24,296 nt of DNA. Origin: UMGS1322 sp900550765 (lineage in GTDB: Bacteria; Bacillota; Clostridia; Christensenellales; QALW01). The position numbers and the translations under genes were made by a program. The notes beneath the pieces were generated by a model. It searched no databases and was not told the origin of the DNA. It saw only the letters and a program-made list of their open reading frames with translations. The stretch covers positions 1 through 24,296 of the forward strand of contig CAUDEY010000027.1 in NCBI GenBank assembly GCA_958448705.1, written 5' to 3'. Below, in pieces: positions 7,142 through 14,828 of the stretch. Numbering within the stretch: the first letter of the stretch is position 1; each line of letters opens with the position of its first letter.

Positions 7142-8587
7142 ATGAGAAAATTTGTATCTCTGTTTGTATCGCTTTTCCTTATCTTCTCTCTAACAGCTTG
7201 CAGTCAGCCAGAAAATTCTGATACAGGTTCTGATCTGCCGTCCACAAGCAATTCTTTGGAGGCAACGGATATGCAAGTCCCTGAAAATTTTGTTTTAATT
7301 AAAGGCGGCTCGTTTCAAATGGGCAGCCCCGATTCCGAAGCATGGCGCAGTGCTGATGAAACGCAGCACTTGGTTACGGTCAGTGATTTCTATATGAGCA
7401 AATATGAACTGACGCAAAAGGAATATGAAGAAATCACCGGCAAGAATCCAAGCAATTTCAAAGGCGATCGTCTGCCACTCGAAAATATCTCTTGGCTCGA
7501 TGCAGTAGCCTATTGCAATGCTCGAAGCGAAAAAGACGGCTTAACCCCGGTTTATACAATCGACGATCAGAATGTTTCTTGGGACAGAAGCGCAAACGGT
7601 TATCGCCTGCCCACCGAAGCCGAATGGGAATATGCCTGCCGAGCCGGAACAATCACGCCGTTTTATATGGAAAACTCTCCGAGCGCTGAGGATGCAAACT
7701 ATTACGGACATTATCCTTATGAAATAGAGGAGAACTATTTTTCACAGGAAAACTTGGAGGTAAAGCCCGGTGAATACAGACAGACCACCGTTCCGGTAGA
7801 CAGCTTTTCTGAAAATCCCTACGGACTTTACAATATGCACGGCAATGTAAGCGAATGGGTATGGGATTATTACGGCGAATATCCAACCGATGCACAAACC
7901 GACCCTGCCGGTCCCACTTCCGGCACTCTGCGGGTTTATCGTGGCGGCGGCTGGAATGATTTTGCTAAAAATATGCGCTCTGCTTACCGTGCTACGCTGG
8001 AACAGAATAAAAGCAGTTTTAATCTCGGTATTCGCCTGGTACGAAATGCAACTCCCGGCGCAGGCAGCGTATCAGGTACGGGAGCGCAGCATACCGGAAA
8101 TTCTGAAAGCGGAAAAATACTGATTGCGTATTTCTCATGGGGCGGAAATACAAAGGGGATTGCCGAAGAAATCCAGCGTCAGACAGGTGCAGACCTGTTT
8201 GAGATTACACTGGTAAATCCATATTCAAGTAATTACAACACCGTTTTAGACGAAGCACAGCGAGATCAGAACATACAGGCCCGCCCGGAGCTTGCCGGTC
8301 ATGTAGACAATATGGACGAGTACGATACCGTTATGATCGGCTATCCTAACTGGTGGGCTTCGATTCCTATGCCGATTGCTTCTTTCCTTGAAGAATATGA
8401 TTTTTCAGGCAAAACGATACTTCCGTTCTGCTCTCACGGCGGCGGGCGTTTCGGCCAGAGCTTGACTGCTATTGCTAAACTTGCGCCAAACGCTATAATG
8501 GGGGAAGCTCTTTCAATTCACTATTCGGGCGGCTCGGAGCTTTCGCGTGATGTTGCCGATTGGCTTAATAGCAATGGAATTGAATAA
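7142..8587 (+). CDS. Lipoprotein fusing an FGE-sulfatase-like domain to a flavodoxin domain
   Basis: A 481-residue lipoprotein with cysteine 20 in the lipobox LTAC. Residues about 49-302 form a formylglycine-generating-enzyme (SUMF1) type domain: GGSFQMGS (55-62), RLPTEAEWEYACR (155-167), GNVSEWVWD (234-242) and RGGGW (267-271). The last part (about 324-480) is a flavodoxin domain with the FMN loop SWGGNTKGIA (332-341), closely similar to the gene before it. The paired C-terminal cysteines that make true FGE catalytic (after R-G-G-S-W) are absent, so sulfatase activation is unlikely; the fold may serve another oxygen- or ligand-related function, as in other members of that superfamily. The fusion puts both domains outside the membrane. 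The gene starts 11 bases after the previous stop, with an AGGAGG site. Confidence 0.88.
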   Translation: MRKFVSLFVSLFLIFSLTACSQPENSDTGSDLPSTSNSLEATDMQVPENFVLIKGGSFQMGSPDSEAWRSADETQHLVTVSDFYMSKYELTQKEYEEITGKNPSNFKGDRLPLENISWLDAVAYCNARSEKDGLTPVYTIDDQNVSWDRSANGYRLPTEAEWEYACRAGTITPFYMENSPSAEDANYYGHYPYEIEENYFSQENLEVKPGEYRQTTVPVDSFSENPYGLYNMHGNVSEWVWDYYGEYPTDAQTDPAGPTSGTLRVYRGGGWNDFAKNMRSAYRATLEQNKSSFNLGIRLVRNATPGAGSVSGTGAQHTGNSESGKILIAYFSWGGNTKGIAEEIQRQTGADLFEITLVNPYSSNYNTVLDEAQRDQNIQARPELAGHVDNMDEYDTVMIGYPNWWASIPMPIASFLEEYDFSGKTILPFCSHGGGRFGQSLTAIAKLAPNAIMGEALSIHYSGGSELSRDVADWLNSNGIE

Positions 8588-8606
8588 AAGAGAGGAGATT
8601 TGAGCA

Positions 8607-9050
8607 ATGAAAGTATTGGATAGAAAACAATTTGAAGAAATCAATGTTTTTAGAATGGGGAAGCCTAACGAAGCGTTTGCACAATATTTTGTAGGCGAAT
8701 CCTTTTTGAATCCGCTGACAAATCCGCAGGAAACGGCGGTGTTTCTTGCCAATGTAACTTTTGAACCGGGCTGCCGCAACAACTGGCATATTCATCACGC
8801 TAAAAACGGGGGAGGGCAGCTTCTTATTTGTACGGCAGGCGAGGGGTGGTATCAGGAAGAAAATAAACCGCCTGTTTCTCTCACCGCAGGAACAGTCATT
8901 ACAATTCCGGCAGAGGTAAAGCATTGGCACGGTGCCAAAAAGGACAGCTGGTTTTCCCATATCGCCGTAGAAGTACCGGGCGAGGGCACTTCCAATGAAT
9001 GGTGTGAGCCTGTAAGGGATGAAGAATACAACAAATTGGAGGAAGAATAA
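8607..9050 (+). CDS. Cupin-domain protein
   Basis: A 147-residue single-domain cupin without a signal peptide, so cytoplasmic. The first metal motif contains H61, H63 and H64 with Q71 in the usual glutamate place, and the second contains P101 and H106/H108. These make a plausible metal site of the type seen in small cupins (COG1917) encoded beside carboxymuconolactone decarboxylase-family genes. The start is preceded by GAGAGGAG. The gene lies 19 bases after the fusion lipoprotein, and its stop is one base from the next start. The reaction is not known; small isomerase or quercetinase-like roles occur in the family. Confidence 0.85.
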   Translation: MKVLDRKQFEEINVFRMGKPNEAFAQYFVGESFLNPLTNPQETAVFLANVTFEPGCRNNWHIHHAKNGGGQLLICTAGEGWYQEENKPPVSLTAGTVITIPAEVKHWHGAKKDSWFSHIAVEVPGEGTSNEWCEPVRDEEYNKLEEE

Positions 9051-9051
9051 A

Positions 9052-9522
9052 ATGAGCAAAAAACTTGTAGCATATTTTTCGGCAAGCGGCGTTACCAAAG
9101 CTGCTGCCGAGCGTTTGGCAAAAGCGGCAAAGGCCGATCTTTTTGAAATTAAACCCGCCGTTCCCTATACCCAGGCAGATCTTGACTGGACGAATAAAAA
9201 GAGCCGCAGCTCCGTTGAAATGAACAACCCTAACTCCCGCCCTGAAATTGCGGAAAAGGTATCGAATATGGGGGATTACGACACCGTATTAATTGGTTTT
9301 CCGATTTGGTGGTATGTTGCGCCCACCATTATCAACACCTTTGTGGAGAGCTATGATTTTTCGGGAAAGACGATTGTTCCTTTTGCAACCAGCGGCGGCA
9401 GCGGAATGGGCAGAACCGTAGACGTGCTGAAACCGCTCTGCCCGGCTGCAGATTGGAAAAAGGGCAAAATGCTGAATCGTGTTTCAGATCGGGAGCTTGA
9501 AGATTGGGTAAAAGGTTTTTAA
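9052..9522 (+). CDS. Cytoplasmic flavodoxin
   Basis: A 156-residue flavodoxin with no signal peptide. The N-terminal strand LVAYFSASG leads into the FMN phosphate loop (FSASGVTKAAAERLA, about 9-23). VLIGFPIWWYVAP and PFATSGGSGMG supply the flavin-ring loops. It is the soluble counterpart of the two exported flavodoxin domains upstream and shares their segment order. I chose 9052, whose GGAGGAAGA site overlaps the end of the cupin gene; the ATG at 9019 lies inside that gene. It may carry electrons between reductases of the cluster and a membrane partner, or act as an NAD(P)H-linked quinone-type reductase; sequence does not decide. Confidence 0.9.
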   Translation: MSKKLVAYFSASGVTKAAAERLAKAAKADLFEIKPAVPYTQADLDWTNKKSRSSVEMNNPNSRPEIAEKVSNMGDYDTVLIGFPIWWYVAPTIINTFVESYDFSGKTIVPFATSGGSGMGRTVDVLKPLCPAADWKKGKMLNRVSDRELEDWVKGF

Positions 9523-9537
9523 GCAAAGAGGCAACTT

Positions 9538-10125
9538 ATGACGGAAAAAGAGAAAATGCTCTGCGGTACGTTTTATGATACAAGGGATTCCGAACTTCGC
9601 CATTTGAGTAATCGTGCAAAAGATCTTATGCGGATTTATAACAATCTGCCCGCGGAAAATATGGAACTGCGAAATCAAATCATACATTTGCTGTTTGGCT
9701 TTTGCGGCGAAATTGCCCGTGTCAATCAGCCGATTTGGGTAGATTACGGCTGCAATATCTCTCTCGGTGCAAACAGCCTTGTCAATATGAATTGCACCCT
9801 TTTAGATACAGGCAGAATCATAATCGGTAACAATACTTTAATAGGCCCTGATGTTAAAATTTATACCGCTGTTCACCCTGTTTCGGCAAATGAACGCATT
9901 TATACCGATAAAGCCGGACACGCAGCAATCCGTACACAAACTGCTTCCGTCGTGATAGGGAACAATGTTTGGATCGGAGGCGGAGCGATTCTTCTGCCGG
10001 GCGTTACCATTGGGGATCATACCGTGATCGGCGCAGGAAGCGTAGTTACAAAATCCATTCCGGAAAAGGCTGTTGCCTGCGGAAATCCCTGCGTAGTAAA
10101 AAAGATAATGGAGCAAAACGGATAG
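9538..10125 (+). CDS. Sugar O-acetyltransferase, LacA/Maa type
   Basis: A 195-residue left-handed beta-helix acetyltransferase. An N-terminal Mac helical domain (MTEKEKMLCGTFYDTRD onward, about 1-55) precedes hexapeptide repeats (about 62-185) such as IIIGNNTLIGPDV, VVIGNNVWIGGGA and VTIGDHTVIGAGS. The catalytic histidine is H113 in TAVHPVSANER. It transfers acetyl from acetyl-CoA to a sugar hydroxyl in the cytoplasm. The full length matches the family. The gene follows the flavodoxin by 15 bases. Its metabolic link to the redox genes is unclear; LacA-type genes are often carried along in such clusters as detoxifying acetylases. Confidence 0.92.
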   Translation: MTEKEKMLCGTFYDTRDSELRHLSNRAKDLMRIYNNLPAENMELRNQIIHLLFGFCGEIARVNQPIWVDYGCNISLGANSLVNMNCTLLDTGRIIIGNNTLIGPDVKIYTAVHPVSANERIYTDKAGHAAIRTQTASVVIGNNVWIGGGAILLPGVTIGDHTVIGAGSVVTKSIPEKAVACGNPCVVKKIMEQNG

Positions 10126-10134
10126 AAGGTTTTT

Positions 10135-10340
10135 ATGCCATTGATATTACGATGATTTCCGGACGGGACGACACCGCTGAAAAAGAAATAGCCGTTCATA
10201 TACAGCAGTACTTGGCAAAGGAGCTGAATATTGATGAAAAGTTCGCTTCTGTTTCAATCGAAGAGATTGAAAAGGAAAATCGGATTGCTCATATGGAATA
10301 CTTGAAAGACAAAAAGATGTTTGCAGAGCCGGGCGTATAA
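10135..10340 (+). pseudogene. 4-oxalocrotonate tautomerase-like gene with a disrupted start
   Basis: The frame ending at 10340 encodes a tautomerase-like chain: IDITMISGRDDTAEKE, LNIDEKFASVSIEEIEKE and MFAEPGV. Family members begin Met-Pro, the proline being the catalytic base after Met removal. Here AGAAGG and an ATG-CCA (10135-10140) sit in the right place but in the wrong frame; that reading stops after six codons (TGA 10153-10155). The right frame has no start with a ribosome site: its first ATG, at 10152, would drop the catalytic proline and the first beta strand. Four missing bases would explain the shift and restore M-P-x-I-D-I. It lies 9 bases after the acetyltransferase stop and 10 before the aldo/keto reductase. 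A sequencing error remains possible. Confidence 0.65.
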
Positions 10341-10350
10341 GGAGAGAAGG

Positions 10351-11391
10351 ATGATGAAGTACACAAAATTAGGAAACTCAGACCTCAATATATCCCGTAT
10401 TTGTATGGGGTGTATGGGCTTTGGAGAAGCAGGAAGCGGCCAGCATAGCTGGACGGTTGATGAAGAACATTCCCGTGAAATTATCAAAAAAGGCTTAGCG
10501 CTTGGTGTTAACTTCTTTGATACGGCAATCGCCTATCAAAGCGGTACAAGCGAGCAGTATCTCGGCAGAGCGATTCGGGATTTTGCAAAGCGTGAGGAAG
10601 TTGTAATTGCAACAAAATTCCTGCCCCGCACCAATGATGAAATGGAAGCGGGAATTACAGGGCAGCAGCATATTGAAAAAATGCTTGATAAGAGCCTTAA
10701 AAACCTCGGTATGGATTATGTCGATTTATATATTTACCATATGTGGGATTACGCTACTTCCCTTTACGACATTATGGAGGGGTTAAACAATGCTGTGAAG
10801 TCGGGAAAGGCACGTTATATCGGTATATCTAATTGCTTTGCGTATCAGTTGGTACAGGCAAACGCACTGGCGGAAAAAGAAGGTTTTGCAAAATTTATAT
10901 CGGTGCAGGGACATTATAATCTGATTTTTCGTGAAGAAGAACGAGAAATGGCGAAACTCTGCCGTGAAGAAAACATTGCCATGACACCGTACAGCGCACT
11001 TGCAGGCGGGCGGCTTGCAAAATACCCCGGAGAAACCTCAAAGCGTTTGCAGGAAGACAGTTATGCACGCTTAAAATATGATGCTACTGCCCAGCAGGAT
11101 GGTGTCATTATTGACCGTGTGGTACAACTTGCACAAAAGCATGGCGTATCAATGGCCGAAATTTCTCTTGCCTGGCTGCTGACAAAGGTTACTGCTCCTG
11201 TGGTGGGAGCAACGAAACTCTCTCACATAGAGGGAGCTGCAAATGCGGTAGATTTGTCTTTGAGCGACGATGAAATTACCTATCTGGAAGAACCCTATGT
11301 TCCCCATAATTTAGTAGGCGTAATGGCACAGAACATCCCTGCCGCTGCAAAAGAAAAACACGTGTGGTCTATCGGCAGTCAAAAAATCTGA
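10351..11391 (+). CDS. Aldo/keto reductase
   Basis: A 346-residue NADPH-dependent (beta/alpha)8 oxidoreductase. The catalytic tetrad is visible: D57 and Y62 (FFDTAIAY), K89 (VVIATKF) and H130 (LYIYHMWD). The C-terminal part has the nucleotide-binding VVGATKLSHIEGA segment. It resembles the YajO/Tas-like branch that reduces aldehydes and quinone-like carbonyls in the cytoplasm. GGAGAG before two adjacent ATGs (10351 and 10354) leaves the exact start open by one codon; the upstream ATG at 10321 lies in the tautomerase gene. It is 10 bases after that gene and 14 before the CMD-family gene. Confidence 0.92.
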   Translation: MMKYTKLGNSDLNISRICMGCMGFGEAGSGQHSWTVDEEHSREIIKKGLALGVNFFDTAIAYQSGTSEQYLGRAIRDFAKREEVVIATKFLPRTNDEMEAGITGQQHIEKMLDKSLKNLGMDYVDLYIYHMWDYATSLYDIMEGLNNAVKSGKARYIGISNCFAYQLVQANALAEKEGFAKFISVQGHYNLIFREEEREMAKLCREENIAMTPYSALAGGRLAKYPGETSKRLQEDSYARLKYDATAQQDGVIIDRVVQLAQKHGVSMAEISLAWLLTKVTAPVVGATKLSHIEGAANAVDLSLSDDEITYLEEPYVPHNLVGVMAQNIPAAAKEKHVWSIGSQKI

Positions 11392-11405
11392 AAGGAGAAA
11401 CAAAA

Positions 11406-12092
11406 ATGGATTTGCATAGAACGGATCCCGAATTTATGGAGCGTTTTGAACACTTCGCTGAAAGCGAAATACCAAACGATGAAAACGGGAAATTAGATAA
11501 AAAAACACGCTATCTGGCGATTTTGGCGGCGCTGATCGGCTGCGGAGGGGTGGAGGCTTATAAAGAAGCGCTCCCTCAAGCGTTAAAAAACGGTATTACC
11601 CCCGTAGCCGCAAAGGAGATTGTTTATCAGGCAACCGACTATTTGGGGTATGGGAGAATGTTGCCGTTCTTAAATGTTACCAATGAAATATTGACCGAGA
11701 GCGGCATAGAGCTTCCGCTGGACGGACAGGCAACGACTACCCTTGCCAATAGGCTGGAAAAAGGAATCGAAGTACAGGCAGAAATTTTCGGTGAACATAT
11801 GAAAGAGGCTTGGAAAACAGGACATATCAACCGCTGGCTTGCGGCAAACTGCTTTGGCGATTACTATACCCGAAAGGGTCTTAATTTGGCAGAGCGTGAA
11901 CTCATTACCTTTTGTTTTCTTATGGCACAGGGGGGCTGTGAACCGCAGCTTGTCGCTCACGCAAAAGGAAATATGAATGTGGGAAATGACAAGGACTTTT
12001 TGATTCGTGTTGTTTCGGGGTGTCTGCCTTATATCGGTTATCCCCGCAGCCTAAACGCCATTGCCTGTGTGGGTAAGGCGGTGGAGCAATGA
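11406..12092 (+). CDS. Carboxymuconolactone decarboxylase-family protein
   Basis: A 228-residue protein made of two CMD/AhpD-like helical repeats (about 30-96 and 120-225). The second has the family segment ERELITFCFLMAQGGCEPQL followed by AHAKGNMNVG. The single cysteine C177 is not in a CxxC, so AhpD-type peroxidase chemistry is unlikely and a decarboxylase or lactone-handling activity is closer to the pattern. It is cytoplasmic. AAAGGAG precedes 11406; an in-frame ATG at 11364 lies inside the preceding reductase gene. Its last four bases overlap the next start (ATGA), showing coupling. Duplicated CMD proteins beside cupins and aldo/keto reductases are common in Firmicutes, and their substrate is generally unassigned. 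Confidence 0.9.
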   Translation: MDLHRTDPEFMERFEHFAESEIPNDENGKLDKKTRYLAILAALIGCGGVEAYKEALPQALKNGITPVAAKEIVYQATDYLGYGRMLPFLNVTNEILTESGIELPLDGQATTTLANRLEKGIEVQAEIFGEHMKEAWKTGHINRWLAANCFGDYYTRKGLNLAERELITFCFLMAQGGCEPQLVAHAKGNMNVGNDKDFLIRVVSGCLPYIGYPRSLNAIACVGKAVEQ

Positions 12093-12778
12093 AACCGAAA
12101 GCCATTCTCAAATTAGCCGTCGATGTTGTAATGACACTGGCACTGCTTTTCTTAATGGGTTATCAGTTTTGGGGAGAAGTTCCCCATGAATGGGTGGGAG
12201 CGGGAATGTTCGTGCTGTTTATTGCTCATCATATTTTGAATGGGAAGTGGCACAAAACCTTATTCAAAGGGAAATACAACGCCATGCGTATTGCAACGCT
12301 TGTGATTGATGTTCTCGTACTCGTTTCTATGCTGGCTCAAATGTATAGCGGTATTGTGATGTCCCGTTATGTGTTCGGCTTTCTGCCGACAATCGGCGGT
12401 ATGTCTTTGGCACGTCGGCTTCACATTCTTGGAGCATATTGGGGCTTTCTCCTGATGAGCCTGCATTTAGGACTGCACTGGAATTTAATTTTAGGAATTG
12501 TCCGAAAAGCGGCAGGGATAAAAAGCAAGGCCAAAAGCCGCAGTATGATCGCTTTCATCGTAGGATTGGCTATCGCCGGATATGGCGTATGGGCATTTAT
12601 CCGCAGAGATTTTCTGACCTATTTGTTTTTGAGAAGCGAGTTTGTATTTCTGGATTACAGTGAACCGAAAATTTTGTTTTATATCGATTATCTTGCGCTT
12701 ATGGGGCTTTGTATCTTTATTGCCCATTACAGCACAAAGTTCATACGAAAATTTAAGAAGAAAACGGAGGAATCATAA
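12089..12778 (+). CDS. DUF4405 (cytochrome b561-like) integral membrane protein
   Basis: A 229-residue membrane protein with about five hydrophobic helices (roughly 8-27, 36-52, 68-92, 113-136, 150-168) and another near 195-215. The histidines H47/H48 in one helix and H112, H126 and H130 in the fourth fit the haem-ligand spacing of DUF4405 proteins, which resemble the cytochrome b part of respiratory complexes; haem binding is inferred from this. The positively charged C-terminus should be cytoplasmic. The start overlaps the CMD gene by four bases and the stop overlaps the next start by one. As the only multi-pass membrane protein of the cluster, it is the natural conduit between the soluble reductases and the exported flavodoxin domains. 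Confidence 0.82.
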   Translation: MKPKAILKLAVDVVMTLALLFLMGYQFWGEVPHEWVGAGMFVLFIAHHILNGKWHKTLFKGKYNAMRIATLVIDVLVLVSMLAQMYSGIVMSRYVFGFLPTIGGMSLARRLHILGAYWGFLLMSLHLGLHWNLILGIVRKAAGIKSKAKSRSMIAFIVGLAIAGYGVWAFIRRDFLTYLFLRSEFVFLDYSEPKILFYIDYLALMGLCIFIAHYSTKFIRKFKKKTEES

Positions 12779-13626
12779 TGGAATTTCAAATTTTAAGGAA
12801 TGGTATAAAAATCCCCGTGTTGGGGCTTGGAACTTGGTTTATAGACGATGATAAAGCAGATCAGGCAGTCATTTCCGCTGTAAAAATCGGCTATCGTCAT
12901 ATTGATACCGCACAAGCCTATGGTAACGAAAGAGGCGTTGGCGCCGGAATCCAAGCCTGCGGTGTTCCGAGAGAAGAACTTTTTGTCACAAGTAAGGTGG
13001 CGGCAGAAGCAAAAACTTATGACGCAGCGGCAAAGTCTATTGATGAAACGCTTGATAAAATGGGGCTTGACTATATTGACCTTATGCTGATACACAGCCC
13101 CCAGCCTTGGGCGGAATGGCGTGACGACAACCGCTATTTTGAAGAAAACATACAGGTATGGAAAGCGCTTGAGGACGCTTATACGGCAGGCAAAACAAAA
13201 GCAATCGGCGTTTCCAATTTCCTCATGGATGATCTCGAAAACCTGTTTTCTCACTGTAAAATCAAGCCAATGGTAAATCAACTTCTCATTCATATCGGAA
13301 ACACACCGGCTGAGCTGATTGCGTATTGCAAAGAACAGAACATCGTGGTTGAGGCATACTCTCCGATTGCACACGGAGAGGCCTTGAAAAATGAAACGAT
13401 TGTGGCTATGGCTCAAAAATACGGTGTTTCCGTCCCGCAGTTGTGTATTCAATATGTCTTGAAATTAGGGACGGTTGCGTTGCCCAAAACTGCCAATGCA
13501 GAGCATATGCGGAATAACGCCAAGCTGAATTTTGAAATTTCAAATGCAGATATGCAGGTTTTAAAAGCACTGGATTTCAAGGATTACGGTGAATACAGTT
13601 TTTTCCCGGTGTTCAGTGGAAAATAA
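12778..13626 (+). CDS. Aldo/keto reductase, 2,5-diketo-gluconate reductase-like
   Basis: A 282-residue NADPH-dependent reductase of the short AKR branch. The tetrad is D43 and Y48 (HIDTAQAY), K73 (FVTSKV) and H106 (LMLIHSP); KAIGVSNF near 140-147 and VALPKTANAEHM in the coenzyme site complete the family pattern. Known relatives reduce 2,5-diketo-gluconate, methylglyoxal and other small carbonyls. The start codon overlaps the DUF4405 stop (TAATG), so it is translated by coupling, and a GGAGG site sits inside that gene. It belongs to a different subfamily from the reductase at 10351, so the cluster carries two non-redundant carbonyl reductases. Confidence 0.92.
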   Translation: MEFQILRNGIKIPVLGLGTWFIDDDKADQAVISAVKIGYRHIDTAQAYGNERGVGAGIQACGVPREELFVTSKVAAEAKTYDAAAKSIDETLDKMGLDYIDLMLIHSPQPWAEWRDDNRYFEENIQVWKALEDAYTAGKTKAIGVSNFLMDDLENLFSHCKIKPMVNQLLIHIGNTPAELIAYCKEQNIVVEAYSPIAHGEALKNETIVAMAQKYGVSVPQLCIQYVLKLGTVALPKTANAEHMRNNAKLNFEISNADMQVLKALDFKDYGEYSFFPVFSGK

Positions 13627-13653
13627 CTGCAATATTGAAATGGAGGAACAGCA

Positions 13654-14232
13654 ATGAAAAAAGGGATTTTACTATTTTTAAGTGTGCTGCTGTGTTTCGG
13701 TCTTGTCGCCTGTGCAGATCAGAAAACGATGCCGTCTGTTTCCGAGCAAAGTGCCGGGCAGGAGCAGTCGGATATACAAAACAACACCGAAGTTCCAGAA
13801 AATCAATCGGCTAATTCACAACAGCCAGAGTTAACATCAAGCCATACTGAAACGCCGGGAGCACCTGAAACAGGAGAACGAAAACTGAAGCTGACAATAG
13901 ACGGACAAGAAATTCCAGTAACCTTATATGATACTCCTGCCGCTAATGCACTTTATGATATGCTGCCTCTTGAACTCACCTTTGAGGATTTTAACGGCAT
14001 AGAAAAAATCGCTTATATGGATAATGAACTTCCCACAGAGGGAGAGCCAAACGAGTTTGACCCTGATGTGGGTGATTTGTGCCTGTATGCTCCGTGGGGG
14101 AATTTGTCGATCTTTTATAAAGATTTCCGCAGCTCAAACGGGTTAATCTCTCTTGGACATATTGATTCTGGTATGGATATCCTTAGCAATATAAGTGATA
14201 CTTTTTCTGCTACGCTTGAAAAGATTGAATAA
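13654..14232 (+). CDS. Cyclophilin-like domain lipoprotein
   Basis: A 192-residue lipoprotein: signal 1-19, lipobox LVAC with cysteine 20, a low-complexity linker rich in Ser, Gln, Glu and Thr (about 21-75), and a C-terminal cyclophilin-like domain (about 77-191) with LPLELTFEDFNGIEKIAYM and a GDLCLYAPWGNLSIFYKDF segment. Such domains, of the small beta-barrel type found in COG2164-like proteins, are often encoded with flavodoxin and aldo/keto reductase genes. Prolyl isomerase residues are not evident, so that activity should not be assumed. Its linker style matches the first flavodoxin lipoprotein. The gene follows by 27 bases after a GGAGG site and closes the cluster. Confidence 0.83.
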   Translation: MKKGILLFLSVLLCFGLVACADQKTMPSVSEQSAGQEQSDIQNNTEVPENQSANSQQPELTSSHTETPGAPETGERKLKLTIDGQEIPVTLYDTPAANALYDMLPLELTFEDFNGIEKIAYMDNELPTEGEPNEFDPDVGDLCLYAPWGNLSIFYKDFRSSNGLISLGHIDSGMDILSNISDTFSATLEKIE

Positions 14233-14289
14233 TATATACAAATGGCTATTGGCGATACTACCGGACGGATCGTCATATCAGAGCTTAGG

Positions 14290-14330
14290 AATCAGATTCA
14301 ACTGCCTTTGACGATAGGCTGATTTTTCTT
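14290..14330 (+). terminator. Possible weak terminator after the redox cluster
   Basis: AATCAG (14290-14295) can pair with CTGATT (14319-14324), with an inner CCT/AGG pair, ahead of a short T tract. The long interrupted loop makes this a weak candidate. Confidence 0.3.
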
Positions 14331-14650
14331 CAGCAATATTTTACTTTAGAAAAGTTGTCTCCGAGCCGATAAGATCTCTCCCCGGCTTAGAAAGCAATTT
14401 TAACAGCCCAAAAGGGAGCAACGGTCAAGAGATCGATTGTTCAAGAAACCGATCTGCTTTGTTTGTTGGCGGCAAATAAATAACATACGTTAAGGTATGG
14501 GGCGATAACCAGCGGAAAATGAAAAGGATACCGAAGGGGATTACCTCCGTCATTTTTGCAGAAAGCTATGCTCGCTCTTTCTGCCCATTCTTATGGAAAG
14601 CGTCTGTGAAATCGGTTCTCGTTCTAAAAGCAATCTATAAATGACATCTT

Positions 14651-14676
14651 CCCCATGGGTGGAAACGCCTATGGGG
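14651..14676. repeat. 11-bp hairpin with a GAAA loop
   Basis: CCCCATGGGTG pairs with CGCCTATGGGG, with two G-U pairs, closing a GAAA tetraloop, followed by CTTTTG. The tetraloop and the compensating pairs suggest RNA structure; it may be a terminator or a piece of a structured RNA. Nothing flanking it identifies a family. Confidence 0.5.
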
Positions 14677-14828
14677 CTTTTGCTCGCTCGCCCTTATTGG
14701 CGGTTATGTTTTTTTATTACTGTTCCTCAATGCTTCCTCTCAGTGAAAGGACTTTTTCTTGGAAAAAGATTTTTTTCAGACTTCGCTGAAAACAGGGTGT
14801 TGTTTGAGGATCGAATTCTAAAAATATC

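Larger units (their letters stand above)
14233..14828. other. Interval without a recognisable gene, probably decayed element sequence
   Basis: No credible gene is present. One open frame of 63 codons (14641-14832, plus strand) has no ribosome-binding site and reads like chance. The right end borders directly on the recombinase remnant, so part of this stretch may be the eroded N-terminal half of that gene, but I could not align any segment to a resolvase catalytic domain. Confidence 0.5.

Noticed and set aside
10135..10155. A six-codon peptide reading M-P-L-I-L-R from the tautomerase ATG
   Set aside because: It starts at the right ribosome site but stops at once; it is better explained as the shifted start of the tautomerase than as a real small gene.
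9969..10340. One long open frame overlapping the acetyltransferase
   Set aside because: Its first half is an arginine-rich shadow of the acetyltransferase gene; only the part after about 10137 has family resemblance.
12793..13452. A 219-codon minus-strand frame within the second aldo/keto reductase
   Set aside because: It is antisense to catalytic motifs of a clear reductase and has no family resemblance of its own.
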